This document shows, in pieces, positions 41,569-51,204 of a DNA stretch of 64,000 bases (position 1 is the stretch's first letter; each line of letters starts with the position of its first letter). The DNA is from Salisapilia sapeloensis (taxonomy: Eukaryota; Oomycota; Peronosporomycetes; Peronosporales; Salisapiliaceae), in NCBI GenBank assembly GCA_023334545.1, contig JAADVB010000059.1, positions 1-64,000 on the forward strand, given 5' to 3'. The translations under genes were made by a program, and so were the position numbers. The notes below the pieces were generated by a model. It had not been told where the DNA came from, did no database searches, and saw only the letters and a program-made list of their open reading frames with translations.

Positions 41569-41795
41569 TCTAGAGAAACTATAAAGAACATCTTTTCGGT
41601 ATCCTAGACCCTTCATATCCATCGCCTCCAAGCAGAAACGTAGCCAACATCAGAAAATTAAGCTCTTTATCAGATCAGATTTGGTTTTAGTATGTGTGCA
41701 GCATTGTCCAGAAATGAAAGAGCCTGGTCTATCGAAGCTGCATTCGCATTCGATTCATCCTGTGGCTTCCGGTACCCCTCCCACGAAGCGTCAGC

Positions 41796-43421
41796 ATGTA
41801 CGGATCGATCGACGACTCCATGTACGGATTCCAGAGACCGATGCAATCTACTCCGGATGATCGTCCGCGAAGGAGAGCGATAAAACCCATCGCTTTCACG
41901 GCATCGATCATTGCCACCCTCCTTGTGCTCACAGCCGTCACCAAGCACACGACCAGTAGCAGTGATACACCACTACGTATCGATCCTGCTACAACGAAAG
42001 AGCATCACCATAAAAGCGCAGTGATCTCATCGAACAAGGACGTCGTACCAGACGATCAAGTCACCTTTGTTCCAGGCTTCGGCCAGCCTCTTGAGACACA
42101 GGTATTCGCTCTTCCACTGTTTAACATGTGCTATCCCACTGATCAAGATGTGTAATAGTATGCTGGACTAGCAATGGTGAATCCAGACCACGGCGGCGAC
42201 CTCTTCTATTGGTTCTTCGAGACGTCTGGCGTCAAGTCGCAAGACACGCCACTCTTGCTTTGGTTTAATGGAGGTCCGGCAGCTTCCTCCATGACAGGTA
42301 TGTTGACTGAGAATGGTCCGTATCGGATCCAGTCGAACGGAACGCTAGCCTCTCACCCATTCTCGTGGACGAATGTCGGTCACATGCTCTTCATCGACCA
42401 GCCAGTCGGCACTGGGTACTCGACTGTCAAAGACGATGATGGGTACGTGAACAACGAAGAGGAGATGGCAGATCAAGTGTACAAAGCTCTTCAAGTCTTT
42501 TTTAAAAAGCATCCAGAATACTTGTCCAATCCGTTATATGTTTGTGGCGAAAGCTATGCTGGCAAGTACGTCCCGTACATCTCCAACCGCATCCACAGAC
42601 AGAATGAAATCGTACAGCAGCAACAAATGAATCCGAATGGCGAGACTGGTGACCTATACCTCCATTTCTACGGCCTAGCGATCGGCAATGGTCTCATCTG
42701 GCCAGTCCTTCAAACACGTTCCGTTCCGGACTATGCTATCTCTCTAGGTCTCATCGATTCGCAAGAGTATGAGCGAGCAAACTCTCAGATTAGTGTCTGT
42801 GAAGAGTTGCATCGACAGGGAAAGCAGGTGGAAGCGTTTAAATGGTGTCGAGCTGCCATTGATGAAATCTATGAAAGTGCTGGAAACCCTTTCATCTATG
42901 ACATTCGAGAGCACAATCCCAATCTCTTTGACGATATCTCCAAGAGTCTGTCGACGTACTTTAACGACAAGGCAGTCCGTCAAGCTCTACACGTTCCAGC
43001 GGATCGACAGTGGCAGTCAATTGATGGCGGCGCGTACGACCCAACGTCGGCGGACATCCCTCCTGTCGTCCAACATTTTACGCAAGACGAGATATTGGAT
43101 GTCCCGATTGATATCCTTCGAGATTTGTTAAACAACTACCGAGTGCTCTTTTATGCTGGAAACATGGACGGATCGACTTGTAACAATCTCGGCGTCGCTC
43201 GTATCATCGATCGACTCGCGTGGGAAGGCACACCCAAGTACCGTGCTGCACCTCGTATGCCATGGCGCATGGACGGCGATGTCGTCGGACTGGCGAAAGC
43301 GACTGGTAATATGAGTTTCGTCGTGGTCACCAACTCTGGGCATCTCGTACCTCGCGATCAACCAGCCGCCGCTCTGGACATGATGCGTCGGTTTGTCCAG
43401 GAAGAATCGTTTGCGACCTAA
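41796..43421 (+). CDS. Membrane-anchored serine carboxypeptidase (S10)
   Basis: Exons 41796-42101 and 42159-43421 joined in phase 0 (57-nt intron) encode 522 residues. A basic RPRRR stretch precedes one hydrophobic helix ([18 protein letters not shown]), giving a type II anchor instead of a cleaved signal. The S10 peptidase follows with triad S234 in GESYAGKY, D439 in [10 protein letters not shown] and H497 in [11 protein letters not shown]. The oxyanion block reads [13 protein letters not shown] where family members have NGGPGCSS, so the usual Gly-Cys is Ala-Ala. S10 enzymes remove C-terminal residues at acid pH in vacuoles or outside the cell. Likely in the secretory or vacuolar system. Confidence 0.92.
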
Positions 43422-43559
43422 TGTTGGTCATCAAGTGTTTCCATCGACATGCTCATGGGAGTACATTGTTGATAAAAGGATCTTGCATCGACATTGGTTT
43501 AAACGAAAAAAGAAATGAAACTTGTTGCTACTTCCTACACCATTTAATTCGATCGAGAG

Positions 43560-44642
43560 TTAATTCAAAATCGACGACAACGCATACGGATTCGACTTGA
43601 CATTTTGGACGCGGGATTCTTGACCGAGTGATAGGAGTGTCTCGACGGCACTTGATTGTTCTGTCTTTCGCACCTTGAGGTTATCCGAATCAGACAAGTG
43701 AGAGGAGCAGAGACCCCCTTTCTTTGCGCGAGCACTGCACCCGCTGAGTTTACATCGGCGGCCACCGCCGTGGCTATAGCATAAGCCGCCACTTTCGGCA
43801 CTGCTTTTGCATCCGTCCATACGACATCGACGTCCGCCACCGTGGCGTTTGCACAAGTCGCGACTAACGGCTCCGTTGGAACAACCTTCGATACGACATC
43901 GTCGACCGCCACCATGGCTGTAACAGAAACCTCGACTGCGGGAACTGTTCTTGCACATGGGAAAGTCACACTTCTTCGGATAAACATGGCGTTTGGTGCT
44001 TGGAGGTGTGAACGACGTGAACTCTCGCCAGTCGTCTGCCATGCTAGCAGATCTTGTCGTCGGTCTGGAAATGTCGTCTTGACTCGTACTTGAAGTGCAC
44101 TCACTCTCGCTCCGATACAGAGTCGGTTTTTCTTCGCTCCTGCCACGATCATTGTGAGGTGGTAACAAGGGCGCTCGAGGTAAAGGAGATGCAGTGTACA
44201 CTGGCGTGTGGGTACGGTGGTGCTGGGTCGGACCGTTAGTTGCATACGATGGATTCGGCATCGTTGGGTCGCTCATATACGGAGATTTGAACGCGTCACT
44301 TGTGAACGGCGACTCGTTCGTCTCGTAGGAGAGGACGCCGTATCTGCTCATCTCGAACTTGGGCGGGGTTTCCAATACCATTCTAGCTGGCGTGTCGGAA
44401 CCCACTCTCGCGGATGTAACGTACGATTGGAGAGCTGGGGGTGGAGATAGCACATCTAAATTGGAGGATGGGAACTTGGTTGTAGTACGTGTCGGTTGTA
44501 CTGCTCCCGGGGAAGTCGTTGTCGTAGCGTCGGAGACGAGAGCGATACCATTGAGATCGTGCGTCGGTGGTGCCGTTTCGTTGAGTAGGTAGACCATGGT
44601 GCTTTCGTCGTGCTCTTTTGCGAGATATCTTTCCGATCTCAT
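43560..44642 (-). CDS. Protein with tandem cysteine/HGGGRRC repeats
   Basis: Single exon, 360 residues from the first in-frame ATG at 44642 (the frame is open a little further upstream). The N-terminal 220 residues are Thr/Ser/Pro-rich and disordered. Between about 240 and 335 come four repeats of the pattern C-x4-C-x8-G-x-C-x2-H followed by GGGRRC, each a likely zinc-binding finger. The same repeat is found with WRKY19-like plant proteins and in expanded oomycete families, often described as putative transcription regulators. The short linker between repeats and the basic residues would suit nucleic-acid contact, but no function is proven. A nuclear location is inferred from KKCDFPMCK and basic patches. 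Confidence 0.8.
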   Translation of the reverse strand: MRSERYLAKEHDESTMVYLLNETAPPTHDLNGIALVSDATTTTSPGAVQPTRTTTKFPSSNLDVLSPPPALQSYVTSARVGSDTPARMVLETPPKFEMSRYGVLSYETNESPFTSDAFKSPYMSDPTMPNPSYATNGPTQHHRTHTPVYTASPLPRAPLLPPHNDRGRSEEKPTLYRSESECTSSTSQDDISRPTTRSASMADDWREFTSFTPPSTKRHVYPKKCDFPMCKNSSRSRGFCYSHGGGRRCRIEGCSNGAVSRDLCKRHGGGRRCRMDGCKSSAESGGLCYSHGGGRRCKLSGCSARAKKGGLCSSHLSDSDNLKVRKTEQSSAVETLLSLGQESRVQNVKSNPYALSSILN

Positions 44643-45803
44643 GGTGCCTCGTTCTGCTCGAAGAGGCTGAGATGTGTAAATGAATCGTTGACGCGAGAGA
44701 GAAGGAGAGATGGGCACCTTCGAAAAGTCCTTGGGACAGAAACGAGGCTTTGGCTGCTTTGTACTCTCATCAACACGAGATATTTGCTTTCGTGATCAGA
44801 TGCAAGTGTTTTCCATACGTCTAGATGAATCTGACTCAGCGCGATGGAGGCAGCGAAAGTCGATTTTCAAAATAAAACGCGGGCGTGGAAGTGGGGTTTA
44901 AATAGAAGAATGTCGTTGGAGACCATCACTGATATGAAAGCATCTCCTCGACAGAAAGGAGGCTGCTGTAGAGTTGACCTGAGCAGGGTCTTCGTTCGAC
45001 ATATGATTCGTCGGCGGATGTGTGGGCCAGCACCAGCTCGTGCGGATGTGTAGCCGTTTGCAACTTGATTCGTCGTCAACACTGCAACTTTCCGCTTGGG
45101 AATGAACGCCCTATGCGACCCTCCTTTTTAATCTAATCCTGTAGACGAAGTTTCCTGTCAAGTTAAAACTTGGTGCATGGGATGGAAACTGAATGTAGAG
45201 GCTATGTCCGAGCATGACAGGTCGTTGACTGTTAGATTCTTCAGTGAAGTGTTCATTTTGTTGTAGAGATATCACGTGCTATGCACTGTATACTAGAATG
45301 GCGTGTCAAGGAAATTGTGGAGCAGACAGGCTGGTGCGAGCAGCAATCAACCCGTTCAAGACGGTATACGAATGTACACCGCCTCGAACCCCCTGACGCA
45401 TCCCGTGGCAACGTGGACGATAGTTCAAACTGCTGTCAATGTGAAACCTATCGATGAGTAGGGAACACATCCATACGCCGAAATGCTCTATCAGTCCGTA
45501 TTTCTCTCTGTAGGGACTTGGCAAGACCCCAATTCCTTGAACCGCAGACATGTCATCTCGGAACTTGCAAGGTCATCGTCTCATGTCAAGTATTCCAATT
45601 GATTGGCATAAATAGTAAATTACGTCTCGCCATTCGTGGAAAACATACAGTCGCACAAAGTATGCACGTTCTAAATACCTTCGTTATTTATAACACCAAA
45701 ACGGAAATAAAACGAGAACAACTTCGCACGGAAGGACGATAAAGTGCCTTCACTTGCGACTGCATTGGCGCTCTTTTCAGCAGTCTAAGCACTCGTCACG
45801 CAC
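44643..45803. other. Largest gap without a supported gene (about 1.16 kb)
   Basis: Between the HGGGRRC-repeat gene and the SUMO-BTB gene, which diverge, this stretch is long for the window. Open frames of 60-81 codons occur on both strands (for example the minus frame at 45306-45551) but show no domain, signal or membrane pattern. No tRNA-like cloverleaf or repeat was noticed. It may be regulatory or hold a noncoding RNA or a decayed gene. Confidence 0.4.
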
Positions 45804-47031
45804 ATGTCCAGCACCATGAACCGCAACGTCCGGCCAGAGAATGTCGAGTTCACCGTCAAAGTACGTACGGCTCTATAAATGACCTGTACGCCATCTCATG
45901 TAAAACGAATAGGCTGAGGAAGACCTCGTGCTCACAGGGCAGCAGCGGTCAATCGTACGTGTGCCAGCGAACAACATGTACTCTTGTCTGATGCAAAAAA
46001 CACAACGCTTTTCCTCTCTCTTTCGGCACTACAGCAAGCACCACGGTCTCCCTCGTGAGTCCCTCGACTTTTTCTTTACGGTACACACCCACCTTTTTCC
46101 TCTTTTGACTTCTTCTCATGTCGCTTCATAGGATCGACTCGATGCAGAAGACTCTCCTGACTCTGTACACTTACAAAAGGTACGACTCAACTACATGTAC
46201 CCACTAACACCGGAAGCTTAATTCACTCGTAGAACGACATTATCACTGTCCGTCGACGTACCTGCACTTCCGCCATGACGATGCCAGCGATTACAGACGA
46301 TGACTACTTTACTGCTATGCGGCAACTTTATTTCGTACGTCCTGTATGTGCACTCAAAACCTCTACCAAGTGGTAAGCAATCGAATAGAGTGAAGAAGGA
46401 AGCGATGTAGTCTTGGAAGTCGGCCCGGAGAAAAAGGTTCTACGTGCCCATCGCCTCATTCTTTGCAGTCGTAGCGAAATCTTTCGTGCGATGCTCAAGC
46501 CAGGAAGTATGCGCGAAAGCGAGGATGGTGTCATTCGCATGGAAGACTGTAGTCCAGACATGGTGTCCAAGATGCTCGAATACATTTACTCGAACCGTGT
46601 CGCGGACATTGAAGATCTTACTTCCATCGTACGTCTCCTACTTGCTAGCTACCGGATCGTATAAACTAACTTGTCTGCTGTAGCAATTGGTGGATCTCTT
46701 GACATTAGCCGATCAGTACTTACTTCCAGCGCTGAAGCAACTATGTGAGGCTGCAGCAATGAAAGCTGTTGGCATTGGCAACGTTGGTCGCTTCTTGTCT
46801 GCAGCAGAGAACTTCCGGGCGATGTTTTTGAAAGACTATTGTATCACCTACGTCATGGAGCACTTGCAGGAGCTTATTGACGATGAAAACTTTAAAATGG
46901 AAGTGGAAGAGTGTCCGTCCATGGCGCTGACGATCCTTCGTGCATCGACCAAGTCATCCACAATATCCGTCGAGCCTCCAGTCTCGAAGAGGAGACGGCT
47001 GAATATGCCGTTTGATGACGACACATACTAG
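45804..47031 (+). CDS. SUMO-like domain fused to BTB domain
   Basis: Six exons: 45804-45860, 45913-46080, 46132-46179, 46233-46334, 46389-46628 and 46684-47031, all phase 0, introns 51-55 nt, 320 residues. Residues 14-93 form a ubiquitin-like domain of the SUMO/Rad60-SLD type: VEFTVKAEEDLVL, IVRVPANNMYSCLMQ, FRHYSKHHGLPRESLDFFF, DRLDAEDSPDSVHLQ and NDIITVRRR; there is no C-terminal Gly-Gly, so it is not conjugated. A BTB/POZ domain follows near 118-222 (GSDVVLEVG, LRAHRLILCSRSEIFRAML, LLTLADQYLLPALK) with a BACK-like helical tail. BTB proteins usually bring substrates to Cullin-3 ligases, so the protein might link SUMO-pathway partners to Cullin-3; inference. Confidence 0.85.
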
Positions 47032-47134
47032 CTCTTGTCGTCGACTAGCCTATTTAAATCCTACGTTTCCTTTGCACGCTGTACTTTAACGTCGCAGTAC
47101 ACAATCAATGCAGTTTGCTTCTCAAAAAAGAATT

Positions 47135-49480
47135 TTAGTCTTCATGTGATTCAAATGCAAAGCTACCAAACTCGTCATTCCAGTCTCGATACAAGGCCAA
47201 GTCTTTCGACGATACGCTCGGTCGGACCTAGCTAACCATAAGACATGAGAAACAATATATAAAAGAGAAGACATACACTTCGAAGTGCAGAGTGGAAGTC
47301 GGGGAGTTCAATTGGTCGGACAGAATCTGCATCCATTGTGCGAATATCTGTGACGCTACGGATCGGACCCATGGCTGCTTCCGTGCACAGAGATCTCACG
47401 TCTGCTCCAGAGTAACCTACCAACTATACATCAGTGTCGTCCGTGTAATTGGAGATAGAGGAATATACCCTTGGTTTTATCTGCAATGGATTTGATGTCA
47501 TCTTCGGATAAGTTGTGCTTGTTGTTCTTAAGCAGTCGAGCCGTGAGCTCCAGTCGAGGCTCGAGCGATGGTAGTGGGATGTACAGCCGTTTGACGAATC
47601 GTCGTCGAGCTGCTTCATCTAGTTCCTGAGGACGGTTCGTCGCGCCGACTACAAGGACAACGTCCGATGCTTTCGTACCAGCTCCATCCAACTGAACGAG
47701 GAACTCGGTCTTGATCCGTCGACTCGCCTCATTATCTTCCGAACTGCGTTGCGTCAAAAGCGAATCGATTTCGTCAATGAAGATCACGGAAGGCTGCTTG
47801 ACAGACGCTACGGCGAACAACGTACGCACGAGTTTCTCTCCTTCTCCAATCCACTTACTTGTCAAGGAACTCGCGGAGATACTAAAGAACGTCGCACCAG
47901 ACTGGTTTGCTATCGCCTTCCCGATCAGGGTTTTACCTGTTCCCGGTGGACCGAAGAGAAGAAGTCCTTTTGGCAGGGCACGTAAACCAGTGAAGATGTC
48001 TGGTCGAGCCATGGGCCAAATGACGAGCTCATTGACACATTTCTTTGCGAATGACAGTCCGGCAATGTCGTCGAAGGACACTGGGTCGCTGTTATCGACG
48101 ATCTCCATCTCGATTTTACTTACCAGCTCTGGATCACAAGATTTTAATCGAGGATCGACGTCTTCTGCTGATGGATCAGTGTCTTCTTTCGTCTTTGATC
48201 GACTGGATGACTTTGTTGACTTAGATCCACCTACAGGAGACACAAACTTTCTTGATACGGCAGATGTGTCGAGATTGTACGCATCGGTAGGGTCATCATC
48301 ATCAGAATGGCTTGGACCGAGTAAGACGTTGGCGTTTACAGGGTGATAGACCCCACGTTTTGGTTGTCCCATACTATTCCGCCGATTGGACTTCTTTGGT
48401 TCATCCTTTTCATCTTCATACCGACCATTCCGTCGATCCGTCTGATGTATAATATGTAAGTGGAAGGTGAAAGAGTGCATATACTAGTTGTAGTACCTGT
48501 AGCTGCTGTCCAGCTGTACGAAAAGGGTTTCCTTGTCCACGGTCGTTGCGATCATGTGCCGGTGTCGGATTCATACTTCGTCTAGGAGCCTTATGGACAG
48601 GCATTTCCTCGTCGTCCGAGTCTGTTCGAGGTGTCTTCTTTCGTAGTAAAGAGGCAAGAGAAGTTGGGTTGGACGCGACCGCATTTTCATCTTGTGCTGG
48701 ACGTGATCGAGCAGGTTCTTCGCTCATACGAACGTGCTCATAAGGTTCGTTCTGCTTACTAGCTTGAATAGAGTGTGCCGTTACTTCCGTTGCAATTCCT
48801 GCTAAAGGATGTGTAGGTTTGGCTGTAGATGTCGAGCTAGATGATGGAAGCGGCTCGGAGGGTGGCTCTTTCGCAGTTAAAAAGTTAAATGGGAAAAAGG
48901 AAAAGGATAGTGGCTCGGGAACTTCTTCTGAAGCAGAGGTAACTTCGTCCGCTTGCTCTTGACTGTTTGTATGCTACGCACAACGTTTAACACTATTATC
49001 ATACATAGTCATCCTCATACTGATATACCGGTTGTGATGCCGATGACGCAGTTATTTCTTCCTGTATACGATCAAGCGTGGCAACAGGTGCTCCCGACCA
49101 TCGATGCCGATTCTTTTCACGAAGTTTACGTCGTCTTGCTAAGAGTTGCTCATCTAAACTTGACCCCGCGCTATCACGTTGCCTCTGTAGCTGCACTATA
49201 ATATTCATTCCACAAGTAAGCAAGCAAATAAACCTAGATCAAATATATAAAGCAACACACTAGTCCCTCTACAACTCCACTATCTACTGTATCAATGCAA
49301 ATGCTTTCACGTACCGTAGTTGGCGGTATGTCGGCGACGCAACAGCTTTGCTGTCCCTGTTTCAGGTGTCCCAAGACAGATTGCAGCATCCAAGTGGTTG
49401 ATCAAGTCCCACTCTGTGTCCATATCAATGTCATCGTCTTTCATGCGCTTAGCATAAGCATCTTCATGTGCATGCGCCAT
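47135..49480 (-). CDS. FIGNL1: FIGNL1, fidgetin-like AAA ATPase
   Basis: Six exons: 49480-49315, 49195-49005, 48973-48497, 48441-47469, 47416-47277 and 47227-47135, giving 679 residues (human 674). One intron (49004-48974) is only 31 nt. The AAA module matches FIGNL1 closely: [28 protein letters not shown] Walker [26 protein letters not shown] Walker [17 protein letters not shown], and the C-terminal [18 protein letters not shown]. Family members remodel RAD51 and act in homologous recombination and meiosis; related proteins sever microtubules. The N-terminal half is charged and poorly conserved, so its start (first ATG after a TTG-opened frame) and its first two exons are less certain than the AAA part. 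Confidence 0.9.
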
Positions 49481-49606
49481 GCCGGAAATTGGCGGCAACG
49501 TTTGTTGTCTCGATTTTGACCACTCCACTTCACTATTGTACAATTTCAATTTACTTTTTGTAAGTGTTAAACACTTTCGAGGAACAATTTACGGACACAA
49601 GTTGAG
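49481..49606. promoter_or_regulatory. Bidirectional promoter, FIGNL1 / ABC ATPase
   Basis: 126 bases between divergent start codons. Geometry implies a shared regulatory region; no motif is claimed. Confidence 0.4.
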
Positions 49607-51157
49607 ATGAGGTGTCTACGACCGTCTCGTCCCTTCTACAGAGCTTTTAACTGCTTCTACAGTGGTGGCAGGCTATATAGTCTATTTGGTGGTGGAAAGA
49701 AACCTACCTCTGGTCCTGTATTGACCCAATCCGATGGTTATGCGCTATTTCCAGAGGAGACACACTGCCTTCTAGGTGTGAATGGCAGTGGGAAGTCGAA
49801 GTTTCTGCAAGAATTGCAGCAGACGTCCACTGTATCTTCATCTGGAACACGCAAAACAGTGCATGTATCCCCAATCAGCTTGGACACGCATCGAGAATTC
49901 CTAAAAACGGATGGCGACAGAATTCTTGCAGATGTACTAGGCGGCGTGTCCTCCCCTGACACGAGAGACATCCTCGTACGCTTAGGCTTGTTTCCAATTT
50001 GGAAATCCAGAATTAGGCATCTGTCAACGGGTGAAATTCGAAAGGCGTTGCTCGCAAGAGAGCTACTAAGAAATCCTAAAGTCGACGTCTTGTTGCTTGA
50101 TCAACCATTTGACGGATTGGATGTCAAGGCACGAGGACAATTACAGCATCTTCTGGAGCAAACTTCCAAGGGCTTTACGAGACTACTGGTGGATACTGGT
50201 GGAAAAAATCTTGCGAACGCATATAAAACGCAGTTAGTACTCGTTGTGAATCGCATCGAGCACGCCACATCCTCCAAATTTTTAACGCATGCTGTCTTTC
50301 TGCCAAAGTCTGAGAGTGAGGATGACACGTACGCTACAGATATTGTAGCGTATTCACCGCAAAAGAATATGCAGTTACAGATACAGGACTTTTTCGAACA
50401 AGAACAAAGTAAGAGTTGGGCTGGCAAACGAGCGATGAGCAGTTCAGAATTGACTGGTCTCGTCTCTTCTTTATATGCAGATGCAAGGGATACGTCCCGT
50501 CCTGCAGTCGAATTTGTTGGTCTGAGTATTGCTTATGGTGACCGTACACTTCTTGATGATCTCCATTTCAGTCGTTCTCGAAAGGAACATTGGGCATTAT
50601 TAGGTCCGAATGGATCTGGTAAAAGTTCACTCATGCGTGTCTTGACGCAGATGCCTGGCCACGGACACATCGGTGGAGACATGTTTATAAATGGCATGAA
50701 GGCGGATGACACGGAGATCGACGGAATGGTTGAAATGGTATCAACGGATCAACATATCAAACTTCTAGAGCGTAGTCTCTCAGACACATCCTTAACTGCC
50801 AGTCGTCTTATCGAGGAGAAGGCTGCATCTGTTGAAAAGGCAGAAATTGCAAGTGATCTTTTCGCACTTGATACTAATCTCTTGTCTCGGTCGTTCACGT
50901 CATTGTCCAATGGAGAACAGCGCCTCGTCATGATCGCTCGAGCCATCGCCGCATGTCCAGAGGTGCTCGTCCTTGACGAAATTACGCACGGACTCGATCC
51001 TTATAATCGACAGCATGTTCTCCAAGTGATCAATACGATCGGTACGCATGCATCTCATGCCGTGCATTTGATCTTAATCACACATCATGACGATGAGATC
51101 GTTCCTTGCTTCCAAGATGTTTTCGAAATTCAAGACACGACATTGCACAAACGATAG
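49607..51157 (+). CDS. ModF-like soluble ABC ATPase with two nucleotide-binding domains
   Basis: Single exon, 516 residues, no membrane helices. Two ABC modules: Walker A GVNGSGKS at 57-64, signature LSTGEIRKALLAR near 138, Walker B DVLLLDQPFDGLD; then Walker A GPNGSGKS at 333, signature LSNGEQRLVMIARAIA, Walker B VLVLDEITHGLD and an ITHHDDEI H-loop. In the first module the Walker B Glu is Gln (LLLDQPFDGLD), so it may bind but hydrolyse ATP poorly. The layout is that of bacterial PhrA/ModF (YlmA-type) proteins and of mitochondrial or plastid ABCI-type relatives. The basic, Arg-rich first 25 residues suggest organelle import. Function in eukaryotes unknown; no transport partner nearby. Confidence 0.87.
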   Translation: MRCLRPSRPFYRAFNCFYSGGRLYSLFGGGKKPTSGPVLTQSDGYALFPEETHCLLGVNGSGKSKFLQELQQTSTVSSSGTRKTVHVSPISLDTHREFLKTDGDRILADVLGGVSSPDTRDILVRLGLFPIWKSRIRHLSTGEIRKALLARELLRNPKVDVLLLDQPFDGLDVKARGQLQHLLEQTSKGFTRLLVDTGGKNLANAYKTQLVLVVNRIEHATSSKFLTHAVFLPKSESEDDTYATDIVAYSPQKNMQLQIQDFFEQEQSKSWAGKRAMSSSELTGLVSSLYADARDTSRPAVEFVGLSIAYGDRTLLDDLHFSRSRKEHWALLGPNGSGKSSLMRVLTQMPGHGHIGGDMFINGMKADDTEIDGMVEMVSTDQHIKLLERSLSDTSLTASRLIEEKAASVEKAEIASDLFALDTNLLSRSFTSLSNGEQRLVMIARAIAACPEVLVLDEITHGLDPYNRQHVLQVINTIGTHASHAVHLILITHHDDEIVPCFQDVFEIQDTTLHKR

Positions 51158-51204
51158 AGGTTTAAAAAAGAAAACAAGTGTGTTGTTGCTCTCGTTTCTA
51201 ATGT

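Noticed and set aside
45306-45551. Minus-strand frame of 81 codons in the large gap
   Set aside because: Starts with ATG but has no hydrophobic, cysteine or repeat pattern and no splice partner.
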